Assembly: GCF_017581925.1 (NCBI RefSeq) | Contig: NZ_JAGEVG010000016.1 | Coordinates: 1 to 64,000 of the forward strand | Source of the DNA: Gelidibacter pelagius | GTDB lineage: Bacteria; Bacteroidota; Bacteroidia; Flavobacteriales; Flavobacteriaceae | Direction of reading: 5' to 3' | DNA length: 64,000 nucleotides | Shown: positions 36,901 to 44,372 of the stretch, one piece after another | Position numbering within the stretch: position 1 is the stretch's first letter | How the letters are laid out: each line of letters begins with the position of its first letter | Position numbers and translations under genes: made by a program | The notes under the pieces: model-generated | Told to the model about the DNA's origin: nothing | What the model saw: only the letters and a program-made list of their open reading frames with translations | Databases searched by the model: none

Positions 36901-38047
36901 AGAGTCCAATCTGGAAGAGAATTGTTTTTGCATTGTTATAAGAGATACAGGTATCGGTATTTCTAACGAAGCGCTTCCACTGATTTTTGACTCTTATTAT
37001 AAGGCAAAAACAGAGGATTTCACATCTGTTTTTGGAACGGGCATCGGATTGTTCATAATAAAAAACCTGGTTTTATTGCATAAAGGTGAAATAACCGTGT
37101 TTAGTGAGCAAGGAAAGGGCTCAGATATTATTGTCTGTTTTCCTTTGGATCCCAGTATATATGGTCCCGAAGACTTCCTAAGGATAGAGGCCTTGGAAGA
37201 AACCTCCTCTCCTGCGGTTTTGACTGAAGAATCTGCAACTAACGGACTTGAGTCTGAGGGATTTGTTGTTGAAAATTTTATCAAAGACAAAAAACGCATT
37301 CTTTTGGCTGAGGACAATGATGATCTACGACAAATGATTGCTGATTATTTATCTTCGGATTTTGAAATTATTGAAGCCGAAAATGGGCTGATAGCTTCAA
37401 ACATTCTTAAAAAGACCCATGTAGATCTTATTGTTAGCGATATTATGATGCCCATAAAAGATGGGATCACATTTTGTAAAGAAGTAAAGGAGAACATGGA
37501 ACATTCTCATATTCCATTTATTCTATTGACCGCAAAAGCCGGATTGGATAGTAAGTTGGAAGGCGCCGATTCTGGAGCCGATATCTATTTGGAAAAACCA
37601 ATCGATTTCAATTTATTGCGATTATCCCTTCGAAATGTGTTTAACCAACAGCAGCAAATGCGCGAATATTATGCAAAGAACTTCTTTGCTGAAACGCATG
37701 AACTTACGACCAATAAAAGAGAAAGTGATTTTATGAGGAAGTTCATTGCTATTTTAGATGAAAATCTGGATAAGCCACAGATGGATGTTAATAAAATTGC
37801 TTCTGAACTTTCTATGAGTAGGAGTAAGCTCTACAATAAAATAAAGAGTATCACTGGCAATTCAATTATTGAGTTCATAAAAAGTTATCGCTTGCGCAAG
37901 GCCGCCAATTTAATTATTGATACTAACTTATCGATGCGGGAAATAATGATTATGATAGGAATCGAGAGTCAATCGTATTTTTCACGATCGTTTAAAAAAG
38001 AATTTGGCGAAACACCAACCAGTTTTGGAGCAAAGCACAAAAATTGA
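33971..38047 (+). CDS. hybrid two-component system regulator (HTCS)
   Basis: 1358 residues from ATG 33971, chosen because it begins a good signal peptide (LLKFLFFFLIGTVALSQ); a GTG 58 codons upstream gives no better N-terminus. A periplasmic two-propeller sensor (repeats such as NLWIGTYSGGLSYVN, NLWFATFRGGLGFYN) ends in a Y_Y_Y domain (GTYTFEVVAANSDGVWG); a membrane helix lies near 770-795; a histidine kinase follows with H830 (SISHDFRTPLSLI), then an HATPase (NLLNNAFKFT, GTGIGLFI), a receiver with D1157 (IVSDIMMP) and a C-terminal AraC helix-turn-helix domain. HTCS proteins sense oligosaccharide products and switch on the neighbouring PUL. It is divergent from GH105 with 179 bases between. 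Confidence 0.97.
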   Translation: MKLIFNLLKFLFFFLIGTVALSQEKGDYQFQTFSPEGGFNYDGVKKIQQDSNGFIWILMDNDLFRFDGYEHKSYQSHFNQNDVQLEKTFRDIVADQNGQLYVSVTDGLYAYDILQNTFTRIREDDFLYLWSTADKTLLTTKSNHLGKYDRETDQFTELSYKGKPLTRVQSIVPEENGFFFLSWGRNIFRYNNDTEEVTLFYAFKNDNSIKGFCKINNTIWCLSTDNILNAIDIPTGEFMDSFEFISDAENVYSKMILADKNENIWVASQNGLYVYNTKTNSYQHYVHHKMDPFSLPNNSIWTIEEDAQRNLWIGTYSGGLSYVNLDKKNHFESYSTINSPLNQNLVSGFAEDKENFWIATEGGGINQVDKETNAYTFHESDVNSNSISSNNVKSLIIDHNENLWFATFRGGLGFYNTKTKKFKNYRHSFNDPNSILNDDLRKLSLNSDSGFWIIYQTKSLDLSYYSIEEGLFTHYKISTEDPNYYIFDICQGSDGLVWVLTHNKLYALNRETGETKKIRLPDSSLLYGQTLAMDGNENLWIGTVGKGLYRYNTKTGVFKNFDEILKFGVSTIFSIILDAKNDLWLGTDNGLFYYNTSTNEIFRFDKDDGVQGQVFYPLATYRDKSGKLYFGGTEGFTIIKPTEIVQDTTKAKVNISSFFIDNIPTNPPVDDGDKLGDTIRFPETIELNHKQSNFGFTFTSNSYLTPKNNRFKYRLKGYDNRWIEVDASNRNVFYSKVPPGTYTFEVVAANSDGVWGWPLDITIKRIPAPWFSWWAYTIYFSIASSVIFVLVRYYYNQKKLKMQLYLDKLNQEKKEEIHQSQLTFFTSISHDFRTPLSLISAAVDKLREEGLKEYYYRILSGNTKRLLGLVTELMDFRKIESDKMPLQVTKSDINNLVNIFAFDFKDYALQHSINFKIDLDPKIPKDIYIDKHILEKVIMNLLNNAFKFTKNDGTISLSTHSNRSDFYSDYSNAVTIGESNLEENCFCIVIRDTGIGISNEALPLIFDSYYKAKTEDFTSVFGTGIGLFIIKNLVLLHKGEITVFSEQGKGSDIIVCFPLDPSIYGPEDFLRIEALEETSSPAVLTEESATNGLESEGFVVENFIKDKKRILLAEDNDDLRQMIADYLSSDFEIIEAENGLIASNILKKTHVDLIVSDIMMPIKDGITFCKEVKENMEHSHIPFILLTAKAGLDSKLEGADSGADIYLEKPIDFNLLRLSLRNVFNQQQQMREYYAKNFFAETHELTTNKRESDFMRKFIAILDENLDKPQMDVNKIASELSMSRSKLYNKIKSITGNSIIEFIKSYRLRKAANLIIDTNLSMREIMIMIGIESQSYFSRSFKKEFGETPTSFGAKHKN

Positions 38048-38262
38048 ATTTAAAATGATGATCGGCTTGTTTCCATAAAATGATGATTATAGTGTTTCAT
38101 TATTTCGTTAATTTCTTATAAACCTAGTATATATTATAGAAATACTCCTCCTTTTAGCCTAAATGATACCCACTTCAATTATATTAAATGGGTTTTCTTT
38201 GTTAAAATGAGTACCTGACCACGAAGGTTAAATTAGTTCTGAATAAATTTAAAGATAGAAAA

Positions 38263-39948
38263 TTGAATAGGGAATATGATGCCATTGTTATCGGCACTGG
38301 AATTTCAGGTGGCTGGGCAGCTAAAGAATTGTGTGAGCAAGGACTTAAAACTTTGGTGCTTGAGCGCGGCAGAATGGTGAGCCACGGAGATTACCCCACC
38401 GCCACTAAAGACGTCTGGGAATTTGATTATCGTGGTAAGCCAAGTGCCGATTCCAATTCTAAGCAAAAAACTCAAAGTCGGACTGGTTTTGTTACCCAGG
38501 AAACAACGGCCCATTGGTTTGTAAACGATATCGAACACCCCTATAACGAAACCAAACGTTTTGATTGGATAAGAGGCTATCATGTTGGCGGCCGGTCACT
38601 AACCTGGGGTAGACAGGCATTGAGAATGAGTGACCTCGATTTTGAGGCCAATAAATTGGAAGGGATTGCCGTGGATTGGCCCATTCGTTATAGGGACATA
38701 GAACCTTGGTATACAAAAGTGGAGAAATTCATCGGTGTCTGCGGTGAGAATTTAGGATTGCCTCATTTGCCGGATGGTCATTTTTCGCCCGCCATGCCCT
38801 TAAATGAGGTGGAAAAGGACTTTCGGTATCAAATTTCCAAACATTATAAAGATAGATATTTAACTATGGGACGATTTGCCAATCTTACTGGTAATACACA
38901 TCATATAGGGAGGTCAAATTGTGTATACAGAAATAGGTGTATGCGCGGCTGTCCGTTAGGTGCCTATTTTAGCAGCAACTCGTCCACTTTGCCCGCTGCG
39001 GAACGTACGGGCAATATGACAATAAGACCTTATTCGATAGTCTCTGAGATTCTATATGACGATACCAGCAAAAAAGCAACCGGAGTCAAAATAATTGATG
39101 CCGAAACTTACGAAACTCTGGAGTTTTCTGCTAAAGTCATTTTTTGTTGTGCGTCTACGGTGGGGACAACCAGCATTTTATTGCAATCAAAATCTGATAG
39201 ATTTCCTAACGGATTGGGTAATGATAGTGGAGAATTGGGTCATAATTTAATGGACCACCATTTTCGAGTTGGGGCGTCTGGCACCACCACAAAATTTAAA
39301 AATGTACCCTATTCCAATAATCGTCCAGCAAGTTTTCACATTCCGCGATTTAGAAATTTAAATAGGAGTGAACCCCAATCCAATTTTTTAAGAGGCTATT
39401 CCTTTCAGGGTAGTGCCAGCAGAACTGATTGGCGAAGAGCCATCAAAGAACTGAGCTATGGCAAAGACTTTAAGGATGATCTCTTAAAACCTGGACCATG
39501 GCGTATAGGACTCACCGGTTTTGGTGAATGTTTGCCATATCATGAGAACAAAATGGCCTTAGATTATGACAAGAAAGACCAATGGGGCTTGCCAACCGTT
39601 ACTTTTGATGCTGAATTTAAAGATAATGAATTGGAGATGCGAAAAGACATGCAAGAGGAAGCCATTAGAATGTTAAGGCTCGCTGGTTTTGAAGATGTCA
39701 AAGGATTTGATACGACGGCCTATTTAGGACATGCCATCCATGAGATGGGAACGGCCAGAATGGGACATGACCCTAAAACTTCGGTGTTGAACAGATTCAA
39801 CCAAATTCACGCCGTCCCAAACGTATATGTCACTGATGGTTCCTGTATGACCTCTTCAGGAAACCAGAACCCCTCATTGACTTATATGGCTCTCACTGCA
39901 AGGGCAGTTGATCATGCGGTGAAACAGTTTAAAGATAACTTATGGTAA
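38263..39948 (+). CDS. GMC-family oxidoreductase
   Basis: 561 residues. It has an FAD-binding GxGxxG segment (AIVIGTGISGGWAAKELCEQG ends the first strand-helix), RGYHVGGRSLTWGRQALR, and the C-terminal HEMGTARMGHDPKTSVL...NQNPSLTYMALTARA with the His/Asn region of GMC enzymes. No ATG is available: the frame opens after a TAA at 38203 and the best start is TTG 38263, so translation initiation is unusual or the true start is a few codons upstream. It is paired with a gluconate-2-dehydrogenase-subunit-3-like protein, an arrangement used to oxidise sugars or sugar acids in the periplasm. A link to the PUL is only positional (215 bases from the HTCS stop). Confidence 0.9.
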   Translation: MNREYDAIVIGTGISGGWAAKELCEQGLKTLVLERGRMVSHGDYPTATKDVWEFDYRGKPSADSNSKQKTQSRTGFVTQETTAHWFVNDIEHPYNETKRFDWIRGYHVGGRSLTWGRQALRMSDLDFEANKLEGIAVDWPIRYRDIEPWYTKVEKFIGVCGENLGLPHLPDGHFSPAMPLNEVEKDFRYQISKHYKDRYLTMGRFANLTGNTHHIGRSNCVYRNRCMRGCPLGAYFSSNSSTLPAAERTGNMTIRPYSIVSEILYDDTSKKATGVKIIDAETYETLEFSAKVIFCCASTVGTTSILLQSKSDRFPNGLGNDSGELGHNLMDHHFRVGASGTTTKFKNVPYSNNRPASFHIPRFRNLNRSEPQSNFLRGYSFQGSASRTDWRRAIKELSYGKDFKDDLLKPGPWRIGLTGFGECLPYHENKMALDYDKKDQWGLPTVTFDAEFKDNELEMRKDMQEEAIRMLRLAGFEDVKGFDTTAYLGHAIHEMGTARMGHDPKTSVLNRFNQIHAVPNVYVTDGSCMTSSGNQNPSLTYMALTARAVDHAVKQFKDNLW

Positions 39949-39950
39949 TT

Positions 39951-40508
39951 ATGGATAGAAGAACAGCCGTCAAAAACATTGCACTTTCATTGGGTTTGGT
40001 CGTTTCAGGTTCAACCATTTTAAGTGTTTTTAATGCTTGTACCACTGACAAAACTGTGGTATTGCCAGAATTTTTTAAGAAGTCTGATATATATGGTATT
40101 GAGGGATTGGTAGATATAATACTGCCTAAAACGTCAAGTATTGGAGCGAACGATTTAAATACTTCCCAATTTATTGATAAAATGTGCTATCATGTACTGT
40201 TGAAAAAGCAACAGGACGAAATTCGAATGGGGATTCAGGAGTTTTCAAAACGATTTGAAGAAATCACAAATAAACTCCCATCAAATGGAAATAGGGAAGA
40301 TTATCAGCAGATGGTCGCCACGTATTTTGACGTTTCAGAAGAAAGAGAAAATGCTGTTTTTGAAATGTTGGAAAATGGTAGTGATAAGCTCGCAGAAAAT
40401 GTCAAACCAGATTATTATTTATATGCGTTCCTAACCACTATTCGCGATTTGGGAATGCTCGGTTATTTTACCTCCCAAGTTGTTATGGAAGGTGACATAG
40501 AGGTTTAA
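39951..40508 (+). CDS. gluconate 2-dehydrogenase subunit 3-like protein
   Basis: 185 residues from ATG 39951, two bases after the GMC stop; a second ATG at 39942 overlaps the GMC gene. It begins MDRRTAVKNIALSLGLVVSG, a Tat-like signal, then a Cys (NACT) that could be lipidated. The body, GLVDIILPKTSSIGANDLNTSQFIDKMCYHVL, matches the small gamma subunit type that accompanies FAD sugar dehydrogenases, helping export and assembly of the catalytic partner. The 3' end overlaps the convergent Lrp gene by 4 bases. Confidence 0.85.
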   Translation: MDRRTAVKNIALSLGLVVSGSTILSVFNACTTDKTVVLPEFFKKSDIYGIEGLVDIILPKTSSIGANDLNTSQFIDKMCYHVLLKKQQDEIRMGIQEFSKRFEEITNKLPSNGNREDYQQMVATYFDVSEERENAVFEMLENGSDKLAENVKPDYYLYAFLTTIRDLGMLGYFTSQVVMEGDIEV

Positions 40509-40966
40509 AAATAGTACGCTGTGGTGTGTAAAATTTCCTTGAGTACAAAATAGCTTTCCAGTACGCCTATATTATCAATTTTTGAGAGTTTTGACCGAAT
40601 AAATTCGTGATAGGCATCTAAACTTTCAAGGTTGATTTTTAAAAAGAAATCCACTTTCCCAGCCATATGATAACACTCCTGAACTTCTTTCAGTTCTTTG
40701 ATCTGTTGATCAAATTTATCAATAAAACCTTCATTATGATAACGAAGAGACACCATGCAGATCGCGGTGATTGGTCTGCCTATCAACTTTTTATCAAGAA
40801 GTGCCACATTTCTTTTGATGTAGCCCTTTTTTTCCAATCTACGAATACGTTCGTAGACGGGCGACGCTGATAAGTGCAGCGTATCGGCAATTTCTTTTGT
40901 TGTTTTTTTGGAATCATGTTGGAGAATTCTCAAAATTTTCAAATCAGTTTCATCAAGCTTTTCCAT
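40505..40966 (-). CDS. Lrp/AsnC family regulator
   Basis: 153 residues. It has an N-terminal helix-turn-helix (DLKILRILQHDSKKTTKEIADTLHLSASPVYERIRRLEKKGYI) and a C-terminal RAM ligand-binding domain (FFLKINLESLDAYHEFI). These feast/famine regulators respond to amino acids. It is transcribed away from the L-threonine dehydrogenase gene with 169 bases between, so control of that gene is likely, as Lrp controls tdh in E. coli. Confidence 0.95.
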   Translation of the reverse strand: MEKLDETDLKILRILQHDSKKTTKEIADTLHLSASPVYERIRRLEKKGYIKRNVALLDKKLIGRPITAICMVSLRYHNEGFIDKFDQQIKELKEVQECYHMAGKVDFFLKINLESLDAYHEFIRSKLSKIDNIGVLESYFVLKEILHTTAYYF

Positions 40967-41135
40967 AAAAGAAGATTTGGTTGTTTTTCAATAGCCTATT
41001 GGTTGTAAAAAGTGTTTTTGCCTTTAAATAAAGGTTTGAAAGATAAAATTACTTATTATTTATACAATCTAAGATAATTAAACTGACTTTGTGCAATTTT
41101 ATATAGATTTGATCTGTTGTTAATTTTATTTGATT

Positions 41136-42089
41136 ATGCATACCGAAAAAATCTTGATTATAGGGGCAAACGGCCAACTGGGAACCGTGCTTACTCAGCG
41201 TCTACAAGAAAAGTGGGGTTTAAAAAATGTAATAGCCTCAGATATATATCCAAGTGATCAGCTTAATGGGAAATTCGAAATTCTTGATGCGACAAATTTT
41301 GATGGAGTACAAAAGATTGTAAAGCATTATAGGATTACACAAATCTATCATTTAGCGGCAGTTTTATCTGCTAATGGTGAAAAGGATCCTTTAAAAACCT
41401 GGAATATAAATATGACAACGCTTTTTAATGTGTTGGAGACTTCAAGATTAAATTCTGTTGGGAAAGTGTTTTTTCCAAGTTCTATTGCTGTATTTGGTGA
41501 CAATGTACAAAAAGAGCTAACGCCGCAATATAGCATTCTAACACCTTCTACCGTTTATGGAATGAGTAAAGTTGCGGGTGAGAACTGGGTAAGTTATTAT
41601 CATGAAAAGTATGGCTTAGATGTTCGGTCCATACGTTATCCAGGAGTCATTGGGTATCAATCCTTACCAGGAGGGGGAACTACTGATTATGCGGTGGAGA
41701 TATATCATAAGGCAATGAACAATGAGCCCTTTGAATGTTTCCTGAAAAACACTGCGACCTTACCAATGATCTACATGGAGGACGCTATTAGGGCAACTAT
41801 AGAACTTATGGATGCGCCCAAGACAAATATTACCGTAAGATCGTCCTACAATCTTGCAGGAATGAGTTTTAGCCCAATGCAAATTGCAAAAACGATTCAA
41901 AAATTATATCCAGATTTTAAAATTGCCTATAAACCAGATTTTAGACAGGAGATTGCCGATTCATGGCCGCAAAGTATTGATGATTCTTGCGCTAGAAAGG
42001 ATTGGAATTGGATGCCCAATTATAACTTGGAATCAATGACGGAAGACATGATTAGAAATTTAAAGCTAAGGGAAGAATGTTTTGTTTAG
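41136..42089 (+). CDS. SDR-type L-threonine 3-dehydrogenase
   Basis: 317 residues from ATG 41136 (a TTG two codons earlier is less likely). Extended SDR/UDP-galactose-epimerase-like fold: ILIIGANGQLGTVL for NAD, FPSSIAVFGDN, catalytic Tyr-Lys in STVYGMSKVAGE, then RYPGVIGYQSLPGGGTTDYAVEIYHKA, which is distinctive of short-chain threonine dehydrogenases. It oxidises threonine to 2-amino-3-ketobutyrate. Its partner ligase (kbl) is not in the window. Confidence 0.92.
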   Translation: MHTEKILIIGANGQLGTVLTQRLQEKWGLKNVIASDIYPSDQLNGKFEILDATNFDGVQKIVKHYRITQIYHLAAVLSANGEKDPLKTWNINMTTLFNVLETSRLNSVGKVFFPSSIAVFGDNVQKELTPQYSILTPSTVYGMSKVAGENWVSYYHEKYGLDVRSIRYPGVIGYQSLPGGGTTDYAVEIYHKAMNNEPFECFLKNTATLPMIYMEDAIRATIELMDAPKTNITVRSSYNLAGMSFSPMQIAKTIQKLYPDFKIAYKPDFRQEIADSWPQSIDDSCARKDWNWMPNYNLESMTEDMIRNLKLREECFV

Positions 42090-42630
42090 TAGGGCATTTG
42101 AGAACAAAGTAATGTAACGACCATTGAATCCAATATTCACCCTTAGAAAATCTAAGTCTTGTTGACTGAACAAATCAATAAGATTTTATTTTTGGATTTT
42201 ACCTTGTATAGATATTCATTGATGGTTATCAAAAATGATGTCAATACAGGAAATGGTTATGTATGGATATCAATGTCCAAAAGTCAAATAGATTGCCATG
42301 TTCTAAAATGTCCTTACCATAAGCTTGTAATAATTCAATTAGGTTTTAATGTTATTCACCATTATGCTGAACCTAATTTATTTTACTAAGTCAATATGCG
42401 ATCGATTATTACTTGATTAATATTGGGCATGACTCGGTGAGTAAATCCATCTAATAATTTACGCACCTAATCCCTCACCGAATATTTGAAATTAACTAAA
42501 TTTGATTGATTTTGAGAAAAAAGTTAACAACCCGAAAATATAACGGTATTTGGTGTCATTTAATGCAAACGTTGTGGAGTCAACGGGTTCAGAACCATTG
42601 ATATTATCTCTATTCAGTAATATATACAAA
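42090..42630. other. intergenic with a nested hairpin
   Basis: About 540 bases without a convincing gene; the open frame at 42159-42389 has no family-like features. At 42435-42480 CGGTGAG pairs with CTCACCG, enclosing GTAAAT/ATTTAC. The end (42574-42678) is the parent of the decayed copy at 1647-1758. Confidence 0.5.
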
Positions 42631-42663
42631 AAAACCCTGCAATCAATTGATTATCAGGGTTTT
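42631..42663 (-). terminator. terminator of the tRNA-Ser gene
   Basis: AAAACCCTG (42631-42639) pairs with CAGGGTTTT (42655-42663). On the minus strand it directly follows the tRNA 3' end (2 bases) and ends in seven T. Classic tRNA terminator. Confidence 0.9.
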
Positions 42664-42665
42664 AG

Positions 42666-42750
42666 CGGAGAAAGAGGGATTCGAACCCCCGGAGGTATGA
42701 CCCTCAACAGTTTTCAAGACTGCCGCATTCGACCGCTCTGCCATTTCTCC
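42666..42750 (-). tRNA. tRNA-Ser (anticodon UGA)
   Basis: 85 bases on the minus strand. Acceptor stem GGAGAAA/TTTCTCC with discriminator G, class II long variable arm (TTGAGGGTCATACCTCC), T-arm GGGGGTTCGAATCCCTC and anticodon loop CTTGAAA with TGA. CCA is not encoded. It reads UCA serine codons. The same 3' end sequence occurs, truncated, at R1 and R2 near 2 kb and 8 kb. Confidence 0.97.
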
Positions 42751-42801
42751 AGTGTCGCTGCGCTTGCCCGAATAAGCAAATTATGTTTGCTTAGGTGGGT
42801 G

Positions 42802-42832
42802 CAAATATAGAACCCTTTTTTAATTCTTTCAA
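42802..42832 (-). promoter_or_regulatory. promoter of tRNA-Ser
   Basis: On the minus strand TTG (42832-42830), 20 bases, TATATTTG (42809-42802). Matches the Bacteroidota consensus. It is 52 bases upstream of the mature tRNA 5' end, with a small hairpin TAAGCAAA/TTTGCTTA in between. Confidence 0.75.
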
Positions 42833-42944
42833 GTAAAATCACAACTTTTTAAAAAATAAAATCGGCCATAGAATTAATTTATCGAAATGGCTTAAAATTG
42901 ACGTCGGCAACCCTTATTTTTGCAGCAATCTGAAACCAATACTA

Positions 42945-43574
42945 ATGAGCATTATAGAGAGTTTAAAATGGCGCTATGCCACCAAAAAATTTGATCCCAA
43001 TAAGGTTCTGACCACAGATAAACTGCATACACTCAAGCAGGCCTTTAATCTGACGGCGACATCGTTCGGGTTGCAGACCATTTCTTTGCTTATCGTTAAA
43101 GACGAAGTTTTGAGAAATCAATTGTTGGAAGCGGCCTATAACCAACGCCAAATCGTCGATGCTTCGCATTTATTGGTGCTTTGTGTCAGAAAAACAATCA
43201 AGGACGATGATGTGGACGATTTGTTTGATAATGTCAGCCAATTAAGGAACACCCCAGAAACCATTCTTGAGCCATATCGAAACAATCTGAAATCCATTAT
43301 GGAAAATATGACTTTGGAAGAACAGCAGGAATGGTCCATTAGACAAGTTTATATAGCCATTGGCAACCTAATGACGGTCTGTGCTGTAGAGCGCATCGAT
43401 TCCTGTCCTATGGAAGGTTTTGACCGTGCACGCTTTGATGAGATTTTAAAACTTGATGAGAAACATCTCACATCGACTTTGTTGCTACCTGTGGGATATC
43501 GCGCAGAGGATGATATGTTTTCAGGCTTTAAAAAAGTGAGAAAAGAGTTGAAACATAGTATCATCGAAATGTAA
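42945..43574 (+). CDS. NAD(P)H-dependent nitroreductase family oxidoreductase
   Basis: 209 residues. It starts SIIESLKWRYATKKFDPNKVL, the FMN-binding RYA(T)KxFD signature, continues with TSFGLQTISLLIVKD, and has SIRQVYIAIGNLMTVCAVERIDSCPMEGF, as in NfsB/YdgI-type reductases. Likely reduces quinones or nitro compounds with FMN in the cytoplasm. A possible -7 element TATTTTTG lies at 42915-42922. Confidence 0.93.
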   Translation: MSIIESLKWRYATKKFDPNKVLTTDKLHTLKQAFNLTATSFGLQTISLLIVKDEVLRNQLLEAAYNQRQIVDASHLLVLCVRKTIKDDDVDDLFDNVSQLRNTPETILEPYRNNLKSIMENMTLEEQQEWSIRQVYIAIGNLMTVCAVERIDSCPMEGFDRARFDEILKLDEKHLTSTLLLPVGYRAEDDMFSGFKKVRKELKHSIIEM

Positions 43575-43607
43575 AACACTCACTGAAGATGGTTTTAAAC
43601 GATGTTC

Positions 43608-43988
43608 TTAGTCGGGAATTTTATTTCCATTCGCCTGATAATCTTCTCCCATTCCTGAGACATACCCCTTAAAAAGCTGATTTTCAAAATTACCAATAAT
43701 ATCAAACTCAGCCCCCTGAACCAAAAAACCCGCTGAAAGTTTACTGTCCATAATTTTTACATCATAAAGATCAAATGTGCCCACGTCAGAATTGACACGT
43801 CCAGAATATGCACCTTCCGTGTTTTTTGTAATTGTCATTGTGGCTGAAACATTGCCTTGTGGTGTATCTTCAATCAACAAGCTCCAAGCACCGATATAAG
43901 GATCAACCTTTACGGCACTTTTACTAGAACCACAATTGGTTATGAGTAGAGAAGAAAATAAAACGAATAATACATACGATTTTTTCAT
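43608..43988 (-). CDS. small hypothetical lipoprotein
   Basis: 126 residues with a lipobox (SLLITNCGSSKS, Cys 19). The mature part (IGAWSLLIEDTPQGNVSATMTITKN ends its first half) is beta-rich, calycin/lipocalin-like in pattern, with a GxW start and GYVSGMGEDYQANG near the end. No family was recognised beyond that. It converges on the nitroreductase gene, with 33 bases between. Confidence 0.75.
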   Translation of the reverse strand: MKKSYVLFVLFSSLLITNCGSSKSAVKVDPYIGAWSLLIEDTPQGNVSATMTITKNTEGAYSGRVNSDVGTFDLYDVKIMDSKLSAGFLVQGAEFDIIGNFENQLFKGYVSGMGEDYQANGNKIPD

Positions 43989-44313
43989 GGCAAGAATGGA
44001 TTTTATAATCTAAATTATTAGTGTCCGGTAAAAATACAAAAGCTAATAAACCCATTTAAAACAAAGGGTTTCACGAGATTTTTAAAATAACACCTTACTT
44101 TTTAGAAACTATTTCTATAGAGAATGATTGGACAATTTTAATTAAACACTAGGTATTGGTCAATTAGTTACAATCAAGTCTATATTCTTTATTCTATAAG
44201 CGCAGCGGTCTTGATTCATTATCAGACAACAATGAATATAAATATACAAAATCTCAATGTTCCCGATTGATTTTTATGTTTAAATCGCGATTATTAATTC
44301 ATATCATTCACTT

Positions 44314-44342
44314 TTTGCTTGAACATATATATTGTAAATTTG
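44314..44342 (+). promoter_or_regulatory. promoter of the DegT-type aminotransferase gene
   Basis: TTTG at 44314-44317, 17 bases, then TAAATTTG at 44335-44342. A full match to the Bacteroidota promoter consensus, 30 bases before the start codon. The rest of the 43989-44372 gap shows nothing else. Confidence 0.75.
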
Positions 44343-44372
44343 AATTCTCAATTTATTAATGAATAGATAATT

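Noticed and set aside
42159-42389. 76-residue open frame after the threonine dehydrogenase
   Set aside because: No signal, domain or promoter; composition looks like random AT-rich translation.
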